This document shows positions 10,680 through 21,045 of a stretch of 64,000 bases of DNA, piece by piece; position 1 is the first letter of the stretch; every line of letters starts with the position of its first letter. This DNA is from Deinandra increscens subsp. villosa (taxonomy: Eukaryota > Streptophyta > Magnoliopsida > Asterales > Asteraceae): positions 1,872,060-1,936,059 of the forward strand of contig JBCNJP010000024.1 in NCBI GenBank assembly GCA_039602395.1, written 5' to 3'. Both the position numbers and the translations under genes were made by a program. Under the pieces are notes generated by a model. It did no database searches. It was not told the DNA's origin and saw only the letters and a program-made list of their open reading frames with translations.

Positions 10680-11331
10680 ATGGCGACGGTGCCGGCGAAG
10701 CATCAACAACCACTGTCGCCGCCGCCACCGCAACTCACCTCCAGCCGACTCCTTCGACTCCGACCTCCACAACCGCCGAAAACCTCACCGCTCTCACAAC
10801 GGCACGATAGGAAAAACCGACGGTGACGTGTTGCCGGAGAAAGGAAACAACGGCAGCGAGAAAGTTACTGATGCCGATGACGGAGACGTGAAGCCGTGGA
10901 ATCTGAGGCCGAGGAGGATGGTGTCGACGCTGATGATCGTAACGGCGCGGCGTCGACGGTGAATAGTGCGAGATCTGGGCGGTTGTTGAGAGGTGCCGCC
11001 GGTGCCGGTTCCGCCGCGGCGGCGGCGGAGGAGGAGAGCGAGGAGCAGCGGAGGAAGAGGAGGTTATGGATCTCGTTGTCGAAGGAGGAAATTGAGGAAG
11101 ATGTGTTCGCGTTTACCGGATCGAGACCTGCTCGAAGACCTAAGAAGAAAAACAGAATCGCACAGAAGCAAGTTGATGTATGTGAGACAACGATCAAAAT
11201 TAGTTTCCGATTTGTGTAATTTGTTAACTGATTCTTCGTTTGGATGATGAGATTGTGCATGTTTCGTATCGCAGAATGTTTTCCCTGGATTGTACCTGGT
11301 AGGAATTTCAGCAGATTCATATCGAGTTTAA
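10680..11331 (+). pseudogene. DUF1639-family gene fragment captured by CACTA
   Basis: DUF1639 proteins are plant-specific and of unknown biochemical function. The family start MATVPAK is at 10680. The KPWNLRPRR motif lies near 10890 in another frame. LSKEEIEEDVFAFTGSRP, then RRPKKKNRIAQKQVD, lies at 11076-11177. An intron follows (GT at 11178, AG at 11274), and exon 2 (11275-11331) gives NVFPGLYLVGISADSYRV and a stop. The conserved C-terminal half of the family is therefore present with its intron/exon junction kept, so capture was at DNA level. The frame changes between MATVPAK, KPWNLRPRR and LSKEEIEED show at least two indels, and there is an early stop near 10815. Whether a shortened protein from exon 1 downstream is made is unknown. 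Confidence 0.8.
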
Positions 11332-13439
11332 ACTACGGTATGGTTATATTTCAGCAGATTCATATGAGTTTCTGTATATTCTAATTTGTATTCATGGTAG
11401 ATTACTGTCATCTGTTGTTGCAGAAGTGAAGATTATGAAGCCATAAGATCAATGGGGGTGTCAATTGGAGGAATCGCAATGGTAAGAATGGTTTTCTTCA
11501 CTTTTGGTTGTTTGTTAAGATGATGAACAGTTTTAGGCAGAAAATATAAATAAACGAATGTGTTGATCTGTGTGTGATTAGATTAGATTATTATCAATTT
11601 AGTTCTATATATGTTGTTAATGTGATCTCAGAAATCATCTTTGTTAACTTAAAGATGAAAGATCCTTTGCTTTAGCATCTAGAATAGAACTAGAAGCATG
11701 GTCTTTTTGACCATAAAGATGAAAATTGTCTACTACATTATACTGTATGAAAATTGTCTTTTTGACTAAACAAACATTTTTTTTGTTTTTCTTTCACATA
11801 CGTTTCAATAGTAGTTTGGTTTAGAGTTGAATAAAAAGCTGTATTTTGTTACAATGGTGTTCTAAATCTTGAGTTAATACTGCTTAGGAGGTTTTGTTAA
11901 CTGTTTTAATATCACATTATGGACTGCCCTGGAACCATTTCTATTTACCTTAATAGTCGACCCCAATTATCCATAGGTGGGTTGAAACTGCCTGAGTGTC
12001 TGTTTATTAAAAGTACCTGAACGGCTGAACTTGAGTTGATGAAGTACCTCTTGCAATCTAGGACTTAGCTAGATGAATGTGTGATGGCCATCTGTAACCT
12101 TATATCACATATAAGTATGTTGGATTTTTGCAGTGTATATACAACGAATGGAGGGGATTTTTTTGGTGGACTTCTGATTTTCGTTCCTTGTTTGCAAGAC
12201 ATTGGAAATAACAGGAAACTTCATCGCTGAGAACGGTAATTTTAACAAGTTTGTTACTTTGAGTTTGCAAGTAGTTAGCATACAAGTTAGTGCAAACGGT
12301 TTAAATGTTAATTTGCTGCTGCTGTTGCTTATCTTAATACTTCATAATATAAATTCTAATGCTGCTTTTCTTATCTTAATATATAAAATATGTTGAGAGG
12401 TTAGTTTTAGTGGCCCTTCTTCTGATTTAGGATTAGTTGTATTTGATATTGAATTATGTGAAGTTGTGAACTGAATCAGCTAAATCTGAGGTAAATTTTG
12501 TACATGTACATGTTTAAATTCTGTTGCTCTGCAGTGTGTTGAAGAAGCAACTTTTATTAGGAGCTTTAAAACAACCCTTAAAAACAGCCATTTTGACCCA
12601 TTAAGGAGTAAAAAACAGCCCTTAAAAAACAGGATTTGCTTAAACAGTTTTATAAAACAACCCTTAAAAAATAGCCCTTCTAAAACAACTCTTAAAAAAC
12701 AGCCCTTATAAAACAGCTCTTAAAAAACAGCCCTTGCATATTTTGTACAACCTGGTGTTTTCTTGTCAAAATAGTTATTATACCCATTTTGACCCATTAA
12801 GGAGTAATATGTAGTTTTCATGCTATATTGACTCAAACTGATCGTTGATGTAGTAACAACGTTGTTTCTGACCTCTTTTGTTTACAATTGACTCTTAAAG
12901 ATACCAAATTTTACATCTTTGTCAGCTTTTATAGAATTGATATTTGTTCAAGGATGAGGAACATTGATGGTCCTGATTTGCCAACACCCTTATGTTTATA
13001 TCAAGGTACACTAGCCAAATATCTTGGAACATGCCTTATTATCTTGAAAAACTTTACCTTAGTATTCCTTGTACATCAGATTGTAAATCTTGTAGAAACC
13101 TCATTCACATTATCTTTTACACAGATTGGTGGAGATAGTAATGTTTACACAGATGCAGATTTTGATGAGATTCGTGAAGAATGGTTGACCTACGCTTGCC
13201 ACTTCATTTACACGGACGTGAAGTAGTAGTAGTGATCCAATATATATGCATGTAAACTTTGAACATTTTACTTTTGTCATTGTGATCGAATTGCATGTAT
13301 GATGAAATGAAATCGAATTATTTTCAATTGCTATTTGTATGAAATGCATTGTTTTGGTACAGCAGCTATTATGTATTTTGGTTTTGTGAATTATGATTTA
13401 TTAACAGGGAAATCAGTAATTTTTGAAAAAAAAAACACT
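11332..13439 (+). other. CACTA interior, unassigned, includes possible captured exons
   Basis: Mostly T-rich, intron-like sequence. Two short stretches look exon-like: 11424-11480 (CAG before, GTAAGA after; reads SEDYEAIRSMGVSIGGIAM) and 13125-13226 (reads IGGDSNVYTDADFDEIREEW then LTYACHFIYTDVK and stop, after a pyrimidine-rich CAG). They could be downstream exons of the captured gene or parts of a second gene. I do not recognise a family. Confidence 0.35.
12566..12737 (+). repeat. Minisatellite of AAAACAGCCCTTAAAA units
   Basis: About ten imperfect copies of a 15-18 bp unit (variants AAACAACCCTTAAAAA, AAACAGCTCTTAAAAA). The piece TTGACCCATTAAGGAGTAA inside it recurs at about 12788-12806. 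Confidence 0.7.
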
Positions 13440-13734
13440 TAAAAGGCATGACACGCAAATCTGCGTGTCATAAACAGACGACACAAAAAAAAATATTATA
13501 AATAAAAAATATATTAATCACAGATGACACCTTTCTTGACGCGCAAAATGGGTGTCAAGAATGGAGTGTCAAGGATAGCGTGTCATTGTTCGCGCGTCAA
13601 GAGCTTCTTGACACGCATTTTGCGCGTCCAGAAGCTTCTTGACCCCCGCATCCTTGACGCGCATTTGCGTGTCAAGAAGGCACTTTCTTGACGCGCAATG
13701 CACGTCAAGAATGCCAGTTTTTGTAGTAGTGTGT

Positions 13735-14185
13735 AGTGGAATTTCCTCAGGACATGCTTGGCCTTCTTATGAGACCCTTGCTCTTTGGCTTGAGCTATAG
13801 CGCATGTGTTATCGCACAGCATCTCGATGGGCTGCCTTATACTTGGCATAGCATCGAGATCGGATATGAACTTCTTCATCCACACGGCTTCTTTAGCAGC
13901 TTCTGAGGCGGCTATGTATTCGGATTCAGTAGTAGAATCAGCTACTACTGGCTGTTTTGAGCTTCTCCAAGAAACAGCCCCTCCGTTAAGAGTGAATACG
14001 AATCCCGACTGTGAGCGAGAGTCATCTCGGTCAGTCTGAAAACTAGCGTCAGTGTAACATCTTACAGTGAGCTCTTCATCAACACCTCCATATACGAGAA
14101 ACATATCAGTAGTGTTTCTCAAGTATTTTAGTATGTTCTTTACAGCCGTCAAGTGAGCTAGTCCTGGCGTCTGTTGGTACCGACT
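13735..14185 (-). pseudogene. Copia-1 RT C-terminus and RNase H
   Basis: On the minus strand: SRYQQTPGLAHLTAVKNILK (end of Ty1/copia RT), then YGGVDEELTVRCYTDASF, then QSGFVFTLNGGAVSWRSSKQ, TESEYIAASEAAKEAVW and CDNTCAIAQAKE. This is the Ty1/copia RNase H domain, which degrades RNA in the RNA-DNA hybrid; the acidic residues of TDASF and TESEY are present. The reading is open from 14185 to the CACTA boundary at 13735. Upstream the frame runs into LTR-derived Pro/Glu-rich sequence, marking an internal deletion that fused LTR/leader sequence to the 3' part of pol. Confidence 0.85.
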
Positions 14186-14821
14186 TGTCACGCTCGGAGG
14201 ACGTAACAGCGGCGGCGGCGGCTTGAGCCGCGGCTGCGGCTTCGGCTTCGGCTCGTGTTGCGGCTTCGGCTCGGGCTGCGACTTCGGCTCGGGCTGCGAC
14301 GGCTTCGCTTTCAAGTCGGGCACAGATGGCGGCGAGACGGGGATCCATCGGAACTGGCGAGACACTGTGGTGGTGGTAGTGGCGGCGATCGACGGTTGTC
14401 AGCGGCGGGGAGCCGGCTTCGGCTTGTGATCGGCGCAGAGAGAAAGAGATGGGAGATTAGGGTTTTTTTTACTTGTTTTTCAATCTACTTCCTCCCTCTC
14501 TCTTTTAATATTAAATCGCGGACCGGGGCCAGACGGACTGGGCCCGGTCGCGATTCCCTTTTAATCCACCAACCGATTAGTCTGTTAATCCGGTAACAAC
14601 TGATCGGTCCGTCTTTTATATACCGAGTGATTTTAAGCCGAAAAAGTTTTGTCGTTTTAATTAAATGAACAATTAATATTTATTTAATTTACCATTTAGT
14701 TCGTTTATATCTAATTAATAATTAATTAGATTTAATAGTCCGTTGACCCGGGTGTAACTCTTACGGGTCAATATCGGTCGGGTTTGTTAATTCGTCGGGT
14801 CAAGACACTCTATTTCCAACA
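14186..14821 (-). repeat. Copia-1 5' LTR, partial
   Basis: Read on the minus strand it begins TGTTGGAAATAGAGTG and contains GACCCGTAAGAGTTACACC, close to the start of the copia-3 LTR at 34278. A TATA-like CGGTATATAAAAG lies near 14625 (minus). The inner part is very GC-rich, with repeated CCGAAGCCGCAGCCCGAG-like units (about 14220-14300). It is truncated by the deletion that joins it to the pol remnant; the inner edge is approximate. Confidence 0.65.
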
Positions 14822-14826
14822 TTAAC

Positions 14827-17366
14827 AACATGGTCAGAACAATGATCAGAATGATCTGAAACAAATTGATTAGAGTCTAGTGGGCCATTTGGTATAATAA
14901 TCTGATGACCATTAAAATCATCATAAGAACCTAAATCGTATCCATTTTCATTCTCAGGGTAAAAAATCATCATCAAAATATTCATTCCCTGAATAAAAAA
15001 CCATCATCAACAGTTTGATGAAACCCCCTTCTTCCACCAAAACTTGATGGCCCAAAATCATATTTGGAACCATGTCCAAACCAAGATGGCCCCTAACATA
15101 ATTAGATGGATACGGCCCAAACCCAAAGTTATCATAAAAACCTTCATCATGAAATTGGGTTTTCAAATAGAATCTGTTTGGTTTTCTGAAATTTGGTTTA
15201 GCATTATCAGAAAAAATTGGTTTATCAACATTTGGCGGTGGATAAAAAGTTGGGTTCTTGAAAAATTTCTTCACATTTTTTATAACATGGTCAGAACAAG
15301 GATCAGAAAGATCTGAACGGATTAATCAGAGTCTAGTGGGCCATTTGGTATAATAATATGATAACCATTAAAGTCATCATAAGAACCTAAATTGTATCTA
15401 TTTTCATTCTCAGTGTAAAAATGATCAAAATATTCATTCCCTGAATAAAAAACCATCATCAACAATTTGATAAAACCTACTTCTTCTACCAAAACCTGAT
15501 GGTCCAGCATCATATATGGAACCATTTCGAAACCAAGATGGCCCCTACCATAATTAGTTGGATTCGGCCCAAAACCAAAGTTATCATAAAAACCTTCTTC
15601 ATGGAATTGGGTTTTCTAAAAGAATATGTTTGGTTTTCTGAAATTTGGCTTAGCATTAATAGAAAAAATTGCTTTATCAACATTTGGTGGTGGATAAAAA
15701 GTTGGGTTCTTGAAAGATTTCTTCACATTTTTTACAACATGGTCAGAATAATGATCAGAATGATCTGAAAGAGATTGATCAGAGTCTAGTGGGCCATTTG
15801 GTATAATAATCTGTTGACTATTAAAGTTATCATAAAAACCTAAATCGTATCCATTTTCATTCTCTGGGTAAAAATCATCATCAATATATTCAACCCTGAA
15901 TAAAAACCATCATCAACATTTTGATAAAATCCCCTTCTTCCACCAAAACTTGATGGTCCAGAACCATGCCCAAACCAAGATGGCCCCTACAATAATTTAG
16001 TGGATTCGGCCCAAAATCAAAGCTATCATAAAAACCTTCATCATGAAATTGGGTTTTCTGAAAGAATCTGTTTGGTTTTCTAAAATTTGGTTTAGCATCA
16101 TCAGAAAAAATTGGTTTATCATCATTTGGTGGTTGATAAAAAGTTGAGTTCTTGAAAGATTTCTTCACATTTTTAACAAAATGGTCAGAACAATGATCTT
16201 AAACATATTGATTAGAGTCTATTGGCCCATTCGGTATAATAATCTGATGACCATTAATGTCATCATAAGAACCTAAATCGTATCCATTTTCATTCTCAGG
16301 GTAAAAATCATCATCAAAATATTCATTCCCTGAATAAAAAACCATCATCAACATTTTGATAAAATCCCCTTCTTCCACCAAAACCTGATGATCCAGCATC
16401 ATATCTAGAACCATGTCCAAACCAAGATGGCCCTACCATAATTAGTTAGACTCGGCCCAAAACCAAAGTTATCATAAAAACCTTCATCATGAAATTGGAT
16501 TTTCTTAAAGAATCTGTTCGGTTTTCTGAAATTTGGTTTAGTGTTATCAGAAAAATTTGGTTTATCAACATTTGGTGGTGGTTAAAAAGTTGGGATCTTG
16601 AAAGATTTCTTCACATTTTTTACAACAAGGTTAGAATAATGATCAGAATGAATTGAAACAAGATTGATCAGAGTCTAGTGGGCCATTTTGTATAATAATT
16701 TGATGACCATTAAAGTCATCATAAGAACCTAAATCGTATCCATTTTCAATCTCTGGGTAAAAATCATCATCAAAATATTCATTCCCTGAATAGAAAACTA
16801 TCATCAACAATTTGATACAACCCCTTCTTCCACCAATACCTGATGGTCCAGCATAATATCTGGAACCATGTCCAAACCAAGATGGCCCTACCATAATTAG
16901 TTGGATTCGGCCAAAAACCAAAGTTATCATAAAAACCTTCATCATGATATTGGGTTTTCAGATAGAATATGTTTGGTTTTCTGAAATTTGGTTTAGCGTT
17001 ATCAGAAAAAATTGGTTTATCAACATTTGGTGGTGGATAAAAAGTTGGGTTCTTGAAAGATATCTTTACATTTTTCACAACATGGTCAGAACAATGATCA
17101 GAATGATTGGAAACAGATTGATCAGAGTCTAGTGGGCCATTTGGTATAATAATCTGAGGACCATTAAAGTCATCATAAAAACCTAAATCGTATCCATTTT
17201 CATTCTCAAGATAAAAAACATCATCAAAATATTCATACATTGAATAAAAACCATCATCAACATTTTGATATATTCCCCTTCTTCCACGAAAACCTGATGG
17301 TCCAGAACCATGTCCAAACCAAGATGGTCCATACCATAATTTAGTATACTCGGCCCAAAACCAAAG
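14827..17366 (-). repeat. Tandem array block B
   Basis: About 5.7 units continuing block A across copia-1. The marker GTTATCATAAAAACC recurs near 15127, 15580, 16022, 16468 and 16923, and the next would fall at 17366 where copia-2 entered; spacings are about 442-455 bp. Two unit types are visible: a longer one with CAGCATCATAT and TAATTAGTTGG, and a shorter one lacking the CATCATAT insert and ending TAATTTAGTGG. Their lengths sit near 453 and 444 bp, both multiples of three. The minus-strand peptide continues through unit junctions for up to 106 residues (14954-15274) before indels break it. Confidence 0.8.
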
Positions 17367-18028
17367 TGTAAGGAATATATCGCTTTGAAGATTTCTGGCT
17401 GAAAGCCATTTTTGATGTGTTCCGGCTTAAGTTGAAATTCAAGCGGAAGTCTCAACTTCTAGCGGAACTGGCTGTTCAAGCGGAAGAAGCAATTTTGTCA
17501 GCTAGCGAATATTCCGGGTGAACTCGATTATCCACCAGATAATGAGTTCAACCGGACTTTTCCTGAGATGTCTTTTCAGTAGTCCAATCCTGCAAAAGCT
17601 TCTCGTATGCTTCCAAATCTGTCAAAGCCGCTCTCCTAAAGTAGTATGGTGCTGATCACACGCAAGATATTCCAATTGTCGAAGTTTATGATTTTGGTAG
17701 TTTGTATTTGACTTTGTATTAAATGGTTTAGATTAGATCGTTTGAGATCAATGGCTGTCATTGATCTCATCTGCACTATATATAGCAGTAGTTAGCTCTA
17801 GTTTACACACCGTTCTTCATCTTGTAATAGTTTAACTTTGAGTTAATGCTAATAGTGCCAAGTATTTCTACTTCGTTGTTACTATACTTATGAAAATCAA
17901 ACACTACCTAATACAAGAGAACTAAAATCAGCTCAAGTAAAGTGAAGTATAACTTTAATTCCGCAGGGCTATATTTACAAGTAGAGGGTTTCTTGTTTAG
18001 TTAAATCCTAACTACTATCGATCCTACA
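17367..18028 (+). repeat. Copia-2 5' LTR (662 bp)
   Basis: TGTAAGG...ATCCTACA. A TATA-like ACTATATATAGCAG lies near 17775. The motif TTCAAGCGGAAG is repeated inside (near 17438 and 17475) and is shared with the 3' LTR. Confidence 0.92.
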
Positions 18029-18030
18029 AG

Positions 18031-18042
18031 TGGTATCAGAGC
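18031..18042 (+). promoter_or_regulatory. Copia-2 primer-binding site
   Basis: TGGTATCAGAGC two bases after the 5' LTR, complementary to the 3' end of plant initiator-Met tRNA, the usual minus-strand primer of Ty1/copia elements. Confidence 0.9.
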
Positions 18043-18140
18043 CTTGGCTCCCACTTTGAAGACTTTCACTGCTGCAAAGTTGATACTCTACTTGTCTACT
18101 TTACAAGCTTTGTTGTTTTTCTCTTTCAAAAGTTTTCATA

Positions 18141-19223
18141 ATGAGTGATCTCAGTTTAGGATCTTCAAACGGCAGTGCTAACAAACCACCAATGTTCACT
18201 CCTGATGACTTTGGTACCTGGAAACTCATGATGGAAGGTTTTGTTAGGATTTTAGACCGTCGTATATGGAAATCGTTAACTGAAGGCCCTTACTCACCTA
18301 TGGTTTCATCAGCTGATGATGCAGAAGTCAAAATTCCAAAACCTTTAGAAAAATATGTTGATTCTGACTATGCTGCTCTTGAATTTGACTATAAAGCATA
18401 TTGGACTCTACAGGCTACACTTCCTAATTCCATCTTAAGTGGGTTTAAAGGATACAAAACTGCATACAGCCTGTGAAATGCTTTAAGTGAAATGTATAAA
18501 GGAACCAGTGAAGTTAAAGAAAACAAGAAAGACATCTTGAAACAGAAATATGAGAACTTTACTTACAAATCTGGTGAATCAATGAAAAACCAGTACCTGA
18601 GATTTGTTTCCTTACTTGATGAATTGCAAAAGGTAGACGTAGAACTAGACCAAGTAGATGTAAACAAAAAATTTCTACGTTCCCTGCCTTCTGTGTAGAC
18701 AGTTTACACTGTTAGCATCAGGGAATGTTAACATTTGAAAACGATGAGGCTTAGTGAACTTCATGGCATACTCAGTGCCTATGAAATGGAATTAAATCTT
18801 AAGCAAAACTCATCTTCTGAGTCAACTCAGATGTTTTCAACTACACTAGTAACTACCAATTTTCACAATCAAGGATCTTCAAACTCATCTTCATACTAGT
18901 CACCTATAGCCAGTTTACATGAGACACCAAGGTGTCAAGAGAGTTTTTCAAACGTGTTTGACAAATCTCACAATGCTCATGTAGCAATTGACTCATACCA
19001 AGGCTTCGTTCGTGATGATCTTGAGTGTATAGGTGCTGATGATTTAGAAGAAATAGATATTTTGACCCAACTTGCTATGGTGTCTGTCAGAGCACAAAGG
19101 TTTTACAAAAGAACTGGAAGAACTTACAAAGGAGCAAAGGGTGCTCACATTGGGTTAGACAAGAGCAAGGTAAAATGCTACAACTGTCACCAACTTGGTC
19201 ATTTTGCAAGAGAATGCTCATAA
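18141..19223 (+). pseudogene. Copia-2 GAG (broken)
   Basis: ATG at 18141, then MSDLSLGSSNGSANKPPMF with typical copia GAG content: FGTWKLMMEGFVRILDRRIW, YKGTSEVKENK, LRFVSLLDELQKVD, MRLSELHGILSAYEMELN and the zinc knuckle CYNCHQLGHFARECS near 19176-19220. All in one frame, broken by stops at 18474 (TGA where a Trp codon is usual), 18696 (TAG, likewise), 18729, 18897 and 19221. Several stops are one transition from the expected codon, as decay of methylated DNA would give. GAG would form the element's virus-like particle. Confidence 0.85.
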
Positions 19224-21045
19224 CCAAGAAGAGAAGGACAGAACCAGGGTCATGTCCAAATGAAGAATTATGGTGGAAACAATTCAAACAACAATTCTGG
19301 TCACAACTCAGGTCAGCAACCCACCCCACCAAAACCAACCATAAGTTAAAACCACCAGGATGTGGTTGCTACTGTAGCAAACCAAACCTTATGTGTTGAA
19401 TGGGAAGACTTTGTTGTTGAGTTTGAGCCAATTAATCATGCTTTGATGGCCAAACAAGACTCCACTTCAGATCTGGTAAACTCTATTCCTGAAAAGGTTT
19501 TAGAAAACTTATGCAGCCCTGCATGCATTGAACAAGTGGCAAAGTACAGAAATTACAACACTCATTTAATTGATGAAGTTTCAAACCTGAATGAGTTGAA
19601 GAAATGATTTAAGAAAACTGAGTCTTCTTACATTTCAAAGATTGAAAATTTAACCAAAGAATTTGAATAGTTAAAACAAACGAACTCAATCTTGAAACAC
19701 AGCTTGATGATTTACTGACCAAACTTGAGAAGTCAAGAAATGAAACCAAAGATGCTAAGGCTGAGGTTGATGTTCCTGAAATCAAGTTGAAAGATGCTTT
19801 GTTCACCTATGATAAAATTCAAACTGCAAATAGAAAGGCTGAAAAGTTATGGTTGGGAGGGATGTATGGTAAAGCTGGTGTTGGTTACAACAGTGTTGAA
19901 TCACCAATTGAGTACTCACCAGTAATAAACCAATTGAAGCTTTGAAAATAGACTTCAAAGTTAGTCTTACTATTGATGACACCTCATCACAATCAAGTTT
20001 TGAAAAACCTGTTGAGTCAAAGAAACCTGAAGTCACTGATGCAAGCACTTCTGCATCAGTTGACCAATCAAAGATTTTGAAACCCACAATTGATGTGCCA
20101 CCACCAACTGTTTATGAACCCAAGGATTCAAAAGTTGGAGGAAAACAACCAGAACAAATCAAGGGAAGTCAAACTCAAAGACTTGGTCAACTCACTTTCA
20201 AACAAGTGACCAAAAATGAGTCTCCCAGGAAATTTGAGTTGTGTGAAACCAAAATTGTTGAAAGCATGTTTTGTGGTGAACAAGGTCACCTTGCTGCCAT
20301 GTGTTAGTTCAACCCACTGAGTAAAGTTAAACCTCTTTTGAAACCAAAACCTGTTCAAAAACCAAAAGTTGATTTTCAAAAGAAACTCACAGGAAGAATT
20401 TCACCTGTGAAAAGTTAAACTATGAAGCATTTTGGATCTGAATCCAACAAGGTTTTAATTGGTAATGAAAGAAATGGAAGTTTTTCTGTTCTAAGATAAA
20501 ATCAGTTTCCGGCTGAAGTTCAAGCGGAACACTTTTCCGCTCGAACTCAAGTTCAACCGGAAAACAAAATTCAACCCAAATTAGCCACTGCTCCCAAGCA
20601 GAGACCACATGTGCACTTTGCTGATGGGTTTGAGCATTTTGAAGCTCAAGAAGAAGAAATCCCTCAAGAGGAAAGAACACCTCTAGGGAAAACCTTTCAA
20701 AAAGCAAAAAGTTTAATCAACCTGAATTTGTTGCAATCACCTGAAAGAACCATGTTGGTCAATCAAGAAAATGAAAATCTAAGAAAGTGACCAACAAGCA
20801 ACGAAAATTTAGGGAGTACAGGGAAAGAAAAATTGCTGAAAGGAAAAACAACAAAAGTGAGAAATTTAGTCAAACAAGTACTCAATAGGAGAACTTAAGT
20901 TTTGATAATGATGACCTGCTCACTGAAGCTCTAGTTGTAAATACTTTGGTACCCAAGGAGTACAAGTATAATGATGCTTATGGCAGACCCAAGACCACTC
21001 AGGCTTGGGTCCCATATAGAAACTGATCAATTCTGATATGTGTAA
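19224..21045 (+). pseudogene. Copia-2 GAG-protease linker, degenerate
   Basis: Coding-like but multiply interrupted sequence rich in Lys, Ser, Glu and Asn. Recognisable pieces are FEPINHALMAKQDSTSDLVN (19431 region), coiled-coil-like Leu/Glu/Lys stretches (19560-19800), a second partial knuckle MFCGEQGHLAAMC (20268-20306), and YGRPKTTQAWVPYRN just before protease (about 20979-21023), a motif common before Ty1/copia protease. Frames shift several times. Confidence 0.65.

Larger units (their letters stand above)
10170..13731 (+). mobile_element. CACTA (En/Spm-type) non-autonomous transposon carrying a gene fragment
   Basis: Termini are CACTACTACAAAAACTGC at the left and its inverted form GCCAGTTTTTGTAGTAGTG at the right, with a 3-bp TSD TGT (10167-10169 and 13732-13734), the diagnostic CACTA signature. 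Both subterminal regions are rich in TTGACGCGC / TTGACACGC motifs in both orientations (10190-10380 and 13440-13720), the expected transposase-binding clusters. No TnpA/TnpD-like transposase is visible. The interior holds a DUF1639 gene fragment (10680-11331), an A-rich minisatellite (12566-12737) and unassigned, intron-like sequence. It is inserted in the RNase H of copia-1; removing it rejoins FHY to IREVVDR in frame. Confidence 0.9.
5499..14821 (-). mobile_element. Copia-1: Ty1/copia element inserted in the array, minus strand
   Basis: Flanked by a perfect 5-bp TSD TTAAC (5494-5498 and 14822-14826). Removing the insert and one TSD copy restores a normal array unit. The right end, read on the minus strand, begins TGTTGGAAATAGAG (5' LTR). 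The left end is TGTAGGGTTCTACAGTGG, the complement of an LTR 3' terminus very like that of copia-3 at 35656-35675. In minus-strand order the insert holds part of the 5' LTR, the end of RT plus RNase H, a 3' non-coding region, a purine tract abutting the assembly gap, and 25S/IGS rDNA where the 3' LTR should be. GAG, protease, integrase and most of RT are missing. Confidence 0.8.

Noticed and set aside
10865..11320. 151-codon minus-strand ORF opposite the DUF1639 fragment
   Set aside because: It is the antisense shadow of the GC-rich captured exon, which carries the recognisable family motifs on the plus strand.
14106..14596. Overlapping Ala/Glu-rich and Leu/Arg-rich ORFs
   Set aside because: They come from short CGGCTTCGGCTCGGG-type repeats in LTR-derived sequence; only the RNase H frame below 14185 has family similarity.
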